Positions 38,787-47,667 of a stretch of 58,876 nucleotides of DNA are shown piece by piece. The stretch covers positions 1 to 58,876 of the forward strand of contig JAKVAY010000056.1 of assembly GCA_022447185.1 (NCBI GenBank). Reading direction: 5' to 3'. The notes beneath the pieces were generated by a model. That model was given only the letters and a program-made list of their open reading frames with translations. It did not search any database and was not told the origin of the DNA. Numbering within the stretch: the stretch's first letter is position 1; the number at the start of each line of letters is the position of its first letter. This DNA comes from Fuerstiella sp. (GTDB taxonomy: Bacteria; Planctomycetota; Planctomycetia; Planctomycetales; Planctomycetaceae). A program made the position numbers and the translations under genes.

Positions 38787-39392
38787 TTATTGCAGTACGG
38801 ACTGTGGCTGCGCAGCAACACGAGTGTCCGGACGCAACTCGTTCTCGTACACATTCAACACCAGATCAATCCAGTCTGATGGTGTAAGTCGAGGAAAACG
38901 AGTTCGCAGGTACCAGCTGGTGAATTCTGCTTCATGAATCGCTGACAGCAGCATTCGGCGTTTAAGTTCTTCGTTATCTTCAGTTTTGCCGTGCTTCCTT
39001 TCCAGGGTTTTGCGAAGAGTCGGTTTATCAATGGCCATCTCGTAGGCCGACATCTGATGTCTGAGCTGCTTTGATTCGCGAAATGCCTTGCGTCGCAAAA
39101 TTTCTTCCATCAGCGGACTGCCAAGTTCACGATCGACCTCGACGATTTCGTCTGCCTTTTGAGACATGATAATGGAGAACGCTCGCCGACGAACATCATC
39201 GCTCGCTTCAGGACGGAAGAGATCAATTCCTGCCGTTGTAACAATTGCTGCTTCTGAAATGTTCCCGGGTAACCTGGTAATTTCCGGCATCTGCCATGAA
39301 TATCGGACATACACGAACGTCATGACGACACCCAGCAGGACTCCTCCGACGAATTTCATAATCGATGGCGACTCGTCAAATGGCTGAGTCAT
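38787..39392 (-). CDS. Membrane-anchored hypothetical protein
   Basis: A 201-residue protein from the ATG at 39392 (MTQPFDESPSIMKF). One N-terminal membrane segment (VGGVLLGVVMTFVYVRY, about 14-31) is followed by a long, charged, helical domain rich in Glu, Arg and Lys (MEEILRRKAFRESKQLRHQM, LRKTLERKHGKTEDNEELKR) and a conserved-looking end (LTPSDWIDLVLNVYENEL). The soluble part probably faces the periplasm. I do not recognise a family. It is alone on its strand, between DUF1501 and the cytochrome c peroxidase genes. Confidence 0.65.
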   Translation of the reverse strand: MTQPFDESPSIMKFVGGVLLGVVMTFVYVRYSWQMPEITRLPGNISEAAIVTTAGIDLFRPEASDDVRRRAFSIIMSQKADEIVEVDRELGSPLMEEILRRKAFRESKQLRHQMSAYEMAIDKPTLRKTLERKHGKTEDNEELKRRMLLSAIHEAEFTSWYLRTRFPRLTPSDWIDLVLNVYENELRPDTRVAAQPQSVLQ

Positions 39393-39828
39393 GCTGCATC
39401 TTTCGTGACAGGACATGTGATCAACGAACAGAGCAGCCTAGCACGAATTTCACGGAAGGGGCTACACCGGATTTTCTGTCCCGGCGAGTGTTTGCAGGAC
39501 AGGCAGGATGCCTCACTACGTCGGCGAAGTCTGCAGACTCCGACAGGTACAGGACGATCTTCACAGTGCGGATGATTTACGTTTGCGGAGAAAGTCGGGA
39601 CCGGCTCCAGACCAATTGCACTATCGGAAACAGTTGCGACGTTGATTGATTCCGTGCCGGTCGCTTTTGGCGAGAGACATAGTGTTGGCCAGGTTCACTG
39701 CCACAGCAGGTTAATGCACTCTCGACCGTGCACTTACGGTGATAAGTCAGGCTTGTTTGTCTTCCGCCATGACCGATCCGGGACAGGCGTCCGCTGCCTT
39801 GGAGATCGATCACACTTCAGCAGGGTTG
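39393..39828. other. Intergenic region between hypothetical and peroxidase genes
   Basis: 436 bases. Several short frames exist on both strands, but none has a plausible ribosome site, family similarity or consistent codon use. No RNA gene is seen. Confidence 0.3.
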
Positions 39829-41058
39829 CTATTCCGGCAGTCGCCCGGAAGCAATTTTTGGATAACGGCCTGTGACAAACCGCATGAATTCCACCAAGTC
39901 AAGTTTTTGCTGCTTAGTGACCTTGAGTGGTTTCATTTTGTCACTCAACCAGCGATTTTTTGTGCCTCCCTTAACGTAGTGTTCAACCACTGCTTCGAGT
40001 GTCTTCAGGCTGCCATCATGCATGTACGGAGCTGACAGGGCGACGTTGCGAATGGTCGGAGTCTTGAAAGCGCCTTTATCCTTTTCGTCTTTGGTCTCTG
40101 CAAAGCGGCCGAGGTCGGGTGTTTTAGAATCCATCCCGATGCCAAGATTATGATATTTCTCATCCGAAAGATTGGCGCCCACATGACAGTTACTGCAGCC
40201 GATTTCTTTACTGAAAAAGAGTGACTCCCCACGGATTGCGCTCTCCGACATCGGATTTTCTTCGGCGCCCTGCTGCAGATCCAGGTACTTCTGCCAGGTA
40301 GCCGGGTCATCTTCCCTGAGATCTGCCAGGTCTTCGGGTTCCAGTGATACAAATGGTTTCAGGGCATCTCGATAGTCAAATGGTGTGGCACTGGTAACGA
40401 TTGTTCTTTCAAAAGATGCGATTGCTTTGCCCACGTTGTCAATCGTTACACCGGACTTCGGAAACACGGCCTTGAATTCTGCTGCATAGACAGGAATTTC
40501 CTTCAGCGTTGACACGACTGCTTCATGCGTATTACCCATTTCGATTGGATTGGCGATGGGGCCGACGGCCTGAGCCTCGAGAGAGCCGGCTCGACCATCC
40601 CAAAACTGTGCGTCACTCAGAATGCGGTTGTAACTGACAGGGGAATTGCGGCCACCCTTCAGTCCATTGATCCCGACTCCAAACTGCGTATGTCGTCCAA
40701 AGCCTTCCTGAGGATGATGACAACTTGAACAGCTAACTGTGTTGTCAGCTGACAATCGGGTATCAAAATACAACTGGCGACCAAGTTCGATTTTGGCACG
40801 GGTGAGTGGATTTGCCGTGAGGCCTCGCATATCCCGTTCACCCGCACTCAGACCAAGCGGGAGTTTCACGTCGAGCTCCGCATGATTGGCCGGAACAGCC
40901 AGCCATTTCCTGGCCTGCTGAAGTGTCAGTGCGCCACTGCCGGGGATGCCCGAGGTGAGATCATCTATGCCCAGAGTAACTGATTCTCCGGCGACCAGCA
41001 GAGACCCGAAGCTGACCGCTGAAACAGTTGCCAGACACAGTATGGCCTTCTTCATCAT
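39829..41058 (-). CDS. Di-haem cytochrome c peroxidase (MauG/CcpA type)
   Basis: Periplasmic enzyme that reduces hydrogen peroxide with electrons from small cytochromes, or a MauG-like oxidase. The 409-residue protein has a signal peptide (KKAILCLATVSAVSFGSLLVAG) and two haem sites, CSSCH in DNTVSCSSCHHPQEGFG and CSNCH in EIGCSNCHVGANLSD, plus the family stretches FWDGRAGSLEAQAVGPI and RNVALSAPYMHDGSL. Two ATGs are adjacent; the second (41055) is better spaced from GGAG. An N-terminal stretch about WLAVPANHAELDVKLPLGL precedes the core. It stands alone. Confidence 0.92.
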   Translation of the reverse strand: MMKKAILCLATVSAVSFGSLLVAGESVTLGIDDLTSGIPGSGALTLQQARKWLAVPANHAELDVKLPLGLSAGERDMRGLTANPLTRAKIELGRQLYFDTRLSADNTVSCSSCHHPQEGFGRHTQFGVGINGLKGGRNSPVSYNRILSDAQFWDGRAGSLEAQAVGPIANPIEMGNTHEAVVSTLKEIPVYAAEFKAVFPKSGVTIDNVGKAIASFERTIVTSATPFDYRDALKPFVSLEPEDLADLREDDPATWQKYLDLQQGAEENPMSESAIRGESLFFSKEIGCSNCHVGANLSDEKYHNLGIGMDSKTPDLGRFAETKDEKDKGAFKTPTIRNVALSAPYMHDGSLKTLEAVVEHYVKGGTKNRWLSDKMKPLKVTKQQKLDLVEFMRFVTGRYPKIASGRLPE

Positions 41059-41251
41059 TATTCTCCGTAGACTGTTTTACCTGTTTCGCCCTTTCGACGT
41101 GAATTAATAGTCTACAGAGGTCGAAAGGACGTGTCGCTAATGCATCACGATTCCCGACGAAATGTTCTGATCGGGAACCTGCTTTCTCGTCGATGGTCTG
41201 ATTTGCGCCAGATACCGGTTGGAAGACTTTTGCCGTTGATCTGTCACGATA

Positions 41252-42382
41252 CTACCAGGTCTGTGAACTCAGCCATTGAGACATCCTGTCCTGAAGCAGG
41301 TTCAGCGATTCTCCTTGGCTAAGCAGATTTAGATTCATGTGACATATTTCCGCTGTACCAGCAACCGGGAGTGCGGTCTTCAGAGTTGGTTCGTCAGGAA
41401 TCAGTTTCATCGGAATCCATTCTGTCAATGCTCGAATTCCGTCGCCTTGATCAGCCGATGTTGACAACAATGTCAGTTCTTCCGGAGGTGTTTGTCCCGA
41501 CATTGGCAGGTCGTTCCTGCAGTACACGATCGCCCGCTGACAGTCATCCGGAATTTGCAGCACAATATCGTCATGATCGCTGGTCCAGCCAGCGCTGCTG
41601 TCGACCGCAATCAGGATCAGGTCGGCCGCAGTGAGCCGATCCTGTGCACGCGCGATCCCGTGTGCTTCGATAGGGTCGTCCGTGTGTCGTTGAATGCCTG
41701 CCGTATCGACAACACAAAACGGCCATCCGTTGAGCACCAGTTCCGTGTGAACAGCATCGCGTGTTGTCCCCGGCTGATCGAAGACGATGGCACGCTCATA
41801 CCCGGAGACTGCATTCAGCAGACTGGACTTGCCGACATTGGGTGGTCCGGCAATAACGACGCGCCAGGGATCTACCAGATGATTGGCAACGCTTTCCCAG
41901 CGCAGCAGATCGTTGAGTTGCTGACGGAACGCGTCAGGAGTGCGGGCCTGAACGGCGGCGATCATCGCGCTCCGAAGAATGCCGCTGGCTTGCGCAAGAA
42001 CGAGGCACGCTGTTTTGGTCGTACGTGTCTGCAGCAACAGCTGTTCGAGTGTTGACGGCAGAGCGACCATGCCCGAATCATTCTCCGGGAATTCTTCAAG
42101 GATTCGACTCACCGCCGCTTCGCCACCGTGGCAGTGAACTTCCCACTCTGTTTCTCCAGTGCGAACAACAACAACATCTTCCCCACGCCACGACCCGAAC
42201 AACACTCGATCAATGGGTGCTGTTGAGGCCCGTATGTTACTTGCGGCGCAAAAGGCCGCGTCAATTGCCACAGCGTGTTTCGTCGATGCACACGACAGTC
42301 CAACGCTTGCCACGGCACCACGTCCGGGGGCTGTGAGCCGACACGCTGACACTCTGGGCGCGGATGTCTGTGGAATAGTCAC
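41252..42382 (-). CDS. MnmE/TrmE-like GTPase, shortened and degenerate
   Basis: Related to MnmE, which with MnmG modifies the wobble uridine of tRNAs. The N-terminus keeps PGRGAVASVGLSC and EVHCHGG, and the G domain keeps G1 GPPNVGKSSLL, GTTRDAVHTEL and DTAGIQRH. Yet the protein has only 376 residues against about 450, the NKxD motif reads C-R-N-D, and the invariant C-terminal Cys-x-Gly-Lys is absent; the end is QWLSSQTW. It therefore should not carry out the MnmE reaction. It may be a divergent paralogue with another role. The start is a GTG at 42382 without a clear ribosome site. Confidence 0.8.
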   Translation of the reverse strand: MTIPQTSAPRVSACRLTAPGRGAVASVGLSCASTKHAVAIDAAFCAASNIRASTAPIDRVLFGSWRGEDVVVVRTGETEWEVHCHGGEAAVSRILEEFPENDSGMVALPSTLEQLLLQTRTTKTACLVLAQASGILRSAMIAAVQARTPDAFRQQLNDLLRWESVANHLVDPWRVVIAGPPNVGKSSLLNAVSGYERAIVFDQPGTTRDAVHTELVLNGWPFCVVDTAGIQRHTDDPIEAHGIARAQDRLTAADLILIAVDSSAGWTSDHDDIVLQIPDDCQRAIVYCRNDLPMSGQTPPEELTLLSTSADQGDGIRALTEWIPMKLIPDEPTLKTALPVAGTAEICHMNLNLLSQGESLNLLQDRMSQWLSSQTW

Positions 42383-42870
42383 GAGGCCGTTTGTGTCTGT
42401 ACAAATCCCATTGATCTCAAAATATTCTTAACTGGTGGCTTCTGAAGTTCTTTGCGTCCCGGCGACTTTGTGTTTTTGCGTTCAAGCTCCAAACAATTGT
42501 GGAAAATCAACCGCATTATCTGCTCTTTGCGCTTCTAATTCGAACCAGTTGGATCAGAACTTCATCACTTCGATCCCGCCAAAGACACACCGTTCATCGG
42601 GACGGATCACATCCTCTGCGATGACACCTGCCATTATGATTGTTTATCGAAGGCTGTAAGCAGTACGTTTAAGATTCTAACGTCACCGCGGGCGAAGAGT
42701 ATTGTGCCGGATTGAATCAAACGTTACCGCACAGAACATTCCAAAATACAAACATCCAGGATGTCATGTTCACCATCCGGAAAGAGAACCTCCGAATCAG
42801 CGCAAGAGAAAACGGGACTGGTAGAGAGTCAGCCCCGTTTCGAGTTTTCAGTTTTTTATCTGATCGTCGA
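42383..42870. other. Intergenic region, contains terminator
   Basis: 488 bases upstream of the MnmE-like gene and downstream of the next minus-strand gene. The terminator at 42810-42840 is the only clear element; the GTPase promoter should lie near 42400-42500. No gene is supported. Confidence 0.35.
42810..42840 (-). terminator. Intrinsic terminator after the carboxypeptidase-regulatory-like gene
   Basis: On the minus strand AAACGGGGCTG and CAGTCCCGTTT make an 11-pair stem with one G-U wobble and a 9-base loop, followed by TTCTCTT. It begins about 30 bases after the stop codon at 42871. Plus-strand sequence beyond the stem is also T-rich, so it may work in both directions. Confidence 0.7.
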
Positions 42871-43383
42871 TTAGCTGGCATCGTCCTCAGCAGAGATAGC
42901 GATTGCTGCGATACCGCCGGCAAGCAGCAGCAGACCCAGCCACTGGGCGCTTGTCATGCCGATCAGCATACCATTGTCGTTCTGTCCACGGATGGTGACC
43001 ATCGGTTCGTTAACGATTGTGAATTGTCTCAGTGACTTTGGGGGAGCAGTTCCCTGTGTCCAGAGGCGTGCACCGTATTTCGCATCACCAACCTGAATTG
43101 CACAAACGCCCCCGCGGAAGCCAGTCAGTGTAAACTGGCCTTTTCCGTTTGTTTCGACAGTACGTTTGGCATCTTTGGTCGAAATCTCAACCACTGTTCC
43201 GGCAACCGGTTGACCGTGAATGTCCAGAACACGTCCTCTGACCGTGCCACCTTGCGCCAATTCAACGTTTCGCAGCTTTGGTCTGGCATGAGTCTGCGTC
43301 GTAGAGCCAGCAATGACGTTTGCCGGCAATACAAACAATATTGCCATAAACAGAGCCGTCATTTGTTTGAAGGAGAAATGCAT
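42871..43383 (-). CDS. Exported carboxypeptidase-regulatory-like domain protein with C-terminal anchor
   Basis: About 170 residues from the ATG at 43383 (MHFSFKQMTALF); an alternative ATG is at 43398. A signal peptide (ALFMAILFVLPANVIAG) precedes an Ig-like carboxypeptidase regulatory domain (GTVRGRVLDIHGQPVAGTVV, GQFTLTGFRGGVCAIQ). A C-terminal hydrophobic segment (WLGLLLLAGGIAAIAI) and short acidic end anchor it in the membrane. It lies divergent from the exopolysaccharide operon with a long shared upstream region, so it may belong to the same envelope programme. It ends at a good terminator. Confidence 0.8.
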   Translation of the reverse strand: MHFSFKQMTALFMAILFVLPANVIAGSTTQTHARPKLRNVELAQGGTVRGRVLDIHGQPVAGTVVEISTKDAKRTVETNGKGQFTLTGFRGGVCAIQVGDAKYGARLWTQGTAPPKSLRQFTIVNEPMVTIRGQNDNGMLIGMTSAQWLGLLLLAGGIAAIAISAEDDAS

Positions 43384-44166
43384 CCGTGTGCCTTTCATGG
43401 AATCGAACGATGGTCAGAATTCCGGCCCATTCGTGTGCAGTATCTGGCTGTTTATCGAATTCTTACAAGATCGATGATTATTGTTATTCCCAGCCACACT
43501 TTGCGTCGGTCCTGATGGGCCGTGAACATTGGCAAAAACGGCCAGTCAATCCGACATGCGTACGATTTTCGCCGCAAACGAGGGATGTGTGCTGCGCCGA
43601 ATGCTTTACGCGGAACATTCACACAGTGACGTTCCACGCCTCACGAACTCACTTTGTATTGGGAGTAGTTATCATCCGAGCATGGCAGCGAAACGGTCAC
43701 AGCATCCGCGCACTGGGTTAATAGCAGCAGTTGGGAAACTGAGGGCACGTCAGCCACGTATGTTTACCAAATCATCTAATTGTTTACACATGCCTGGTTA
43801 ACCTGACGGACACCAGCGGAATCTGCCGGTTCAGCACGATCCCATACCGATCAACCTGCCGGCTGTGTGAACTTAGGCAAAAAATGCAGATCGAGGCCAA
43901 CGAATGGGGGTTGCTGCTGAGAAGCAGTCTGCGATATCAATCCGCGTTAACTCTTCCGTTTTTTCTCTCATCTCTCCTTATGGAAGAGTAAGACCGAACC
44001 GGGTGACTCAACCCGTTCGTCACTGCGGGCCTCTGTGAACTGAAAGAACTGCACAGTGATTTTCCGCTTTCCGGACTCACATACAGCTATTGTTGCGCCT
44101 GTGTCCCTACGAGACATCGGGGGAATCAAGGGTCTGGCCGGTCAGGTGAGTCGGGAGCGTGTACTG
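43384..44166. other. Long divergent region upstream of the exopolysaccharide operon
   Basis: 783 bases between the anchored carboxypeptidase-regulatory-like gene and the wza-like gene. The plus-strand end (43914-44019) holds three consecutive hairpins, listed separately. The rest has no supported gene, RNA or sigma-54 site. Its length suggests extensive regulation. Confidence 0.4.
43914..44019 (+). promoter_or_regulatory. Three-hairpin leader of the exopolysaccharide operon
   Basis: On the plus strand: CTGCT-GAGA-AGCAG with a GNRA tetraloop (43914-43927); ACTCTTCC paired with GGAAGAGT (43950-43957 and 43982-43989) around a pyrimidine-rich 24-base loop; and CGAAC-(C)-GGGT paired with ACCC-GTTCG (43995-44019), nine pairs with one bulged C and a 6-base loop. 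They end about 150 bases before the wza-like start. I recognise no known riboswitch; the c-di-GMP aptamer motif is absent. Could be a new leader or attenuator. Confidence 0.4.
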
Positions 44167-45231
44167 ATGGGTGACATGTCTGCTGGTGTAGCGGTCATGG
44201 CGGTCACCGTTGCCTGTCTGTTGCTAACCGGTTGCGCTCACAATACGTATTCCGTCAGTTCAATGCCTAAGCAATACGCTGCTCGACCGGTTTCCGATTA
44301 TTCATCGTTGAATCTCACAGCGTACACTCGTCCAACACCCAATCCGAACAAGATTCGCGAAGGAGATCGACTGGAGGTCTCGCTGCACTCCGGTTTTGGC
44401 AACTCAGACGCCATTGAAAAATGGCCGGTCGGTGTGAACGACGACGGCATCGCTACTCTGCCGAATATAGGCCCCGTCAGACTCGTTGGCCTGACGCGTG
44501 CGCAGGCAGAACAGACAATTGTCAATGAGAGTATTGCGAGAGATGTTTACCTCACACCCGCTGTCGACCTGAAACTGGAGGGCCGCAGAATCAACTCAGT
44601 GGCTGTTACAGGTGGCATCGGTGTCCCGGGAACGCTGGAATTTCCTGAGTCGAGTCTGACACTGGCGGATGTAATTGTCCGGTCCGGTGGTCTCACGAAA
44701 GCTGCGACCGGGCAGGTGATAGTGAATCTCGCGGAATCACACTGGGACAGAGGAGACCAGTTGACGACGGTGAGTCAAACAGAAAACGTTGGAGACTCGA
44801 TTCGTGTCGATTTGGCGACGACATCCGCCGCAGAGCTGGCAGCGACACAGGTTCCACCCGGTGCCACGATTACATTCGAGCAAGTTCCTGAACGGATTAT
44901 TCACGTGATCGGCGTCATTGCCGACCGAGAACTTGAGATCCCGCCTGGACGAAATATCCGGCTGCTTGATGCGCTGGCACTCGCAGGAGGTCCAGCCTAT
45001 TCAACCTGGATTGCAAACCGAGTCGACATTATTCGTCGGGTTCCAGGCAAAGACGAAACTATTCGTATCCGAGCTTCGATCCGTCAGGCGAAGAAACGCG
45101 ACGAACAGAACCTGTTGCTGGCCCCCCATGACATTGTAAGTGTGGAAGAAAACATTGCCACATTTGCGCTGTCGGCACTGGGTGGTCTTGCCGGACTCTC
45201 AACCGCGGCGCGCACGGCCACGTTACCGTAG
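44167..45231 (+). CDS. Wza-like polysaccharide export lipoprotein (SLBB)
   Basis: Outer-membrane-side export protein for exopolysaccharide. From the ATG at 44167 (GGGAG 9 bases upstream) it has 354 residues and a lipoprotein signal with lipobox LLTGC (Cys23). The Poly_export domain follows (NKIREGDRLEVSL, NDDGIATLPNIGPVRLVGLT), then two SLBB-type repeats (VTGGIGVPGTLEFPESS, IGVIADRELEIPPGRNIRLL). A C-terminal hydrophobic end (FALSALGGLAGLSTAA) is present. The frame opens at a GTG at 44056, but the lipobox fixes the later start. It is the first gene of the operon with the tyrosine kinase 45 bases downstream. Confidence 0.92.
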   Translation: MGDMSAGVAVMAVTVACLLLTGCAHNTYSVSSMPKQYAARPVSDYSSLNLTAYTRPTPNPNKIREGDRLEVSLHSGFGNSDAIEKWPVGVNDDGIATLPNIGPVRLVGLTRAQAEQTIVNESIARDVYLTPAVDLKLEGRRINSVAVTGGIGVPGTLEFPESSLTLADVIVRSGGLTKAATGQVIVNLAESHWDRGDQLTTVSQTENVGDSIRVDLATTSAAELAATQVPPGATITFEQVPERIIHVIGVIADRELEIPPGRNIRLLDALALAGGPAYSTWIANRVDIIRRVPGKDETIRIRASIRQAKKRDEQNLLLAPHDIVSVEENIATFALSALGGLAGLSTAARTATLP

Positions 45232-45276
45232 CCCGATTTCCATTCACAATTTGACCAGACTGTATTCCCTGCATCC

Positions 45277-47664
45277 ATGTCTGACCGAACTCAGCGAATT
45301 CTGGACAATGAACTCGATCGTCTCGAGGAGTCGGACACTGTATCGGCTCAGCAGACTGTGCAGAGTGTACTGCGTTTTCTTCAGCTGGTACTGCGGCATC
45401 GCGTGATTGTCTTTGGATTTGTCGCAGTTGCCGGTTTCATCGGCGTGGTGCAATACAAGTGCACGCCGAAAGTCTACATGGCGTCGGCTTCGATGATGAT
45501 CCGGCACTTCATGACGAATGGCGACGAACAGGCGACTCTGGCGACACGTGAGCTTATGAAAAGCTATCGTCAGCTGCTGGTCAGCGATTCGGTCCTCAAT
45601 AATGCGGTGGAGAGTCTGAAATCGCAACCGCCGGAACTGCAGGGCGCACACCCAGCTGAATTACCGGGGATATTACGCTCGATGCTGGAAGTGAAGTTCG
45701 ATTCCAATGAGAACCTGGTCGAACTTAGTTGTCGTTCGCGGGACCCCGAATCGACCGCCGCTGTGATTGAAGCAGTCATTGCTGCATCTCAAAGTTTTAT
45801 CTCTCGTGACCGCAACGAACTTGCGAGTGAACTGATGTTTCGTCTGGAGGCACAAAGCAGGGATGTCGCTGAGGAACTCCGGTTAAAGGGGCAACAGCTT
45901 CTTGTTGCCCGTAAGGCGTCTGGCGATATCAGTACTGTAAACGGCTCCGAAGAATCTCATCCAACGGTCCAGCGAGTGGCCGATTTGAGTCATCAGCTGA
46001 CGACGTCACAGAGTCGCATCGTGAAACTGCAATCCACCATGCGCACGATCCGATCGTTGGTGGCAAACTCTCAGGACCTCACACCGGTGTTGCCAGTTCT
46101 GCAGGAAATGGTTGGGCCGGAGGTCATCAGGCAGATGACAGGAATGCAGGGAGTTCCCCCGGAAACGATCAGGGGACTTGAAAAGTCGTTGTATGATGTC
46201 GAAGCAGAAATCTCAGTACGCAGAGTCAACATGGGTCTGAATCATCCCGAAATCAGGCAGCGTATTGCCAAACGGAACGAACTGCAGAAGCGACTCAACG
46301 CAGCGCATCAAACCAACAGAAGCCGTCTTCGGGGTCGAATTCATGATCCACAGGTGGCTCAATGGATGGTCAATACTATTTACGCCGAGCTCAACAGTAC
46401 ACTGGAATTGAAGAAAGGGCTGCAAACGGAATATTTCACTGCAGCGGAAGCCGCACAGAAACTGAATGCGGATCTTGCCGAAGTCCGGATGGCGGAACAT
46501 GAGGTCAAGACTCTTCACGAGCAACTTTCAACGTTGCAAAGTCGTCTCAAGTCGATCGATGTCACAAAATCTGACGAAGACTTTCGTGTTGTGTTATTAA
46601 CGGATCCTCTGGTTCCGGGTGAGCCGGTGGCCCCGGTGTTGTCCCGTAGTCTCGCAATCAACATTATTGTGGGTCTCTTCACCGCTTTCGTCGTGATCTA
46701 CGTGATTGACCTCATCGACGACAGGCTGCGATCTCCCGAAGACGTTCAAAGCCAGTTGGGGCTGCCCATTCTGGGGGTCATCCGACCGCTTCCGGAGGAT
46801 CAGTTAGCGGAACATCGAATTTACGTTCATGAACATCCGCTCACGGTCCAGACCGAATGTTTTCGCACGATTCGCACGTCCATCACTCTTGCCGAATCAG
46901 AAACGAAGTGTCTGGCTATTACCAGCAGTGAGCAAAGTGAGGGCAAAACAACAGTTGTGTCCAATCTGGCGGCGACGTTTGCGCAGACTGGAAGTCGCAC
47001 GTTGCTGATTGACGCTGACATGCGACGCCCCGGTCTTTCGAAACGGCTGGAAATTCGGGGCAACGGGGGCCTCTCCGAAATTCTGCGCGGCAACGAAAAC
47101 GTTCCGGAAATGTGCAGGGAACGAATTGTTTCCACCGAAGTTCCGGGCCTGGAGATTCTTCCCTGTGGTCCACGAATGATGAACGCGGGAGTGTTACTCT
47201 CGATGCCTTCGCTGGCCGAGATACTGGACTGGGCTGTCTCAGAATACGACCAGGTTTTGGTTGACTGTCCGCCTGTGTTGCCTGTCAGCGATGCCTCGAT
47301 TGTTGGCAATTATGTTGACGGCATGCTGTTTCTGCTGAACCCGGAAAATACACACCGACGCAGTGCACTCAGAGCTATTGATCAACTGCGGTCCGTCGGG
47401 ATGAACCTCGTCGGTGTCATCACCAACACCCTCAGCGAAGTACATGTCGGTGCCTACGCATACGATGACGGATATGCATATGGTCAGGAATACACATACG
47501 GTCATGATGAACACGACGACGAAGAATTCCTGGAAGATGTTGTGGCCGGAGGAACATTTCAACAGGCGGATACCGACCCCGGGGAATATTCATTGTTGTC
47601 TGATTCCGTGCGACACAACTCGAATGGGGAACCTCCTGGGGATCCTGCCAGAAAGGCTGCCTGA
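45277..47664 (+). CDS. Wzc-like polysaccharide copolymerase and BY-type tyrosine kinase
   Basis: A 795-residue inner-membrane protein that controls polymer length and export by phosphorylating its own tail. The Wzz domain has two membrane segments (about 38-56 and 460-480) flanking a periplasmic coiled coil. The cytoplasmic kinase carries Walker A SSEQSEGKTTVVSNL (about 549), Walker A' LLIDADMRRPGL and Walker B QVLVDCPPVLPVSDA. Six tyrosines cluster at about 727-742 in AYAYDDGYAYGQEYTYG, the expected phosphorylation tail, but another 55 residues follow it. The next gene starts three bases after the stop. Confidence 0.94.
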   Translation: MSDRTQRILDNELDRLEESDTVSAQQTVQSVLRFLQLVLRHRVIVFGFVAVAGFIGVVQYKCTPKVYMASASMMIRHFMTNGDEQATLATRELMKSYRQLLVSDSVLNNAVESLKSQPPELQGAHPAELPGILRSMLEVKFDSNENLVELSCRSRDPESTAAVIEAVIAASQSFISRDRNELASELMFRLEAQSRDVAEELRLKGQQLLVARKASGDISTVNGSEESHPTVQRVADLSHQLTTSQSRIVKLQSTMRTIRSLVANSQDLTPVLPVLQEMVGPEVIRQMTGMQGVPPETIRGLEKSLYDVEAEISVRRVNMGLNHPEIRQRIAKRNELQKRLNAAHQTNRSRLRGRIHDPQVAQWMVNTIYAELNSTLELKKGLQTEYFTAAEAAQKLNADLAEVRMAEHEVKTLHEQLSTLQSRLKSIDVTKSDEDFRVVLLTDPLVPGEPVAPVLSRSLAINIIVGLFTAFVVIYVIDLIDDRLRSPEDVQSQLGLPILGVIRPLPEDQLAEHRIYVHEHPLTVQTECFRTIRTSITLAESETKCLAITSSEQSEGKTTVVSNLAATFAQTGSRTLLIDADMRRPGLSKRLEIRGNGGLSEILRGNENVPEMCRERIVSTEVPGLEILPCGPRMMNAGVLLSMPSLAEILDWAVSEYDQVLVDCPPVLPVSDASIVGNYVDGMLFLLNPENTHRRSALRAIDQLRSVGMNLVGVITNTLSEVHVGAYAYDDGYAYGQEYTYGHDEHDDEEFLEDVVAGGTFQQADTDPGEYSLLSDSVRHNSNGEPPGDPARKAA

Positions 47665-47667
47665 CGG

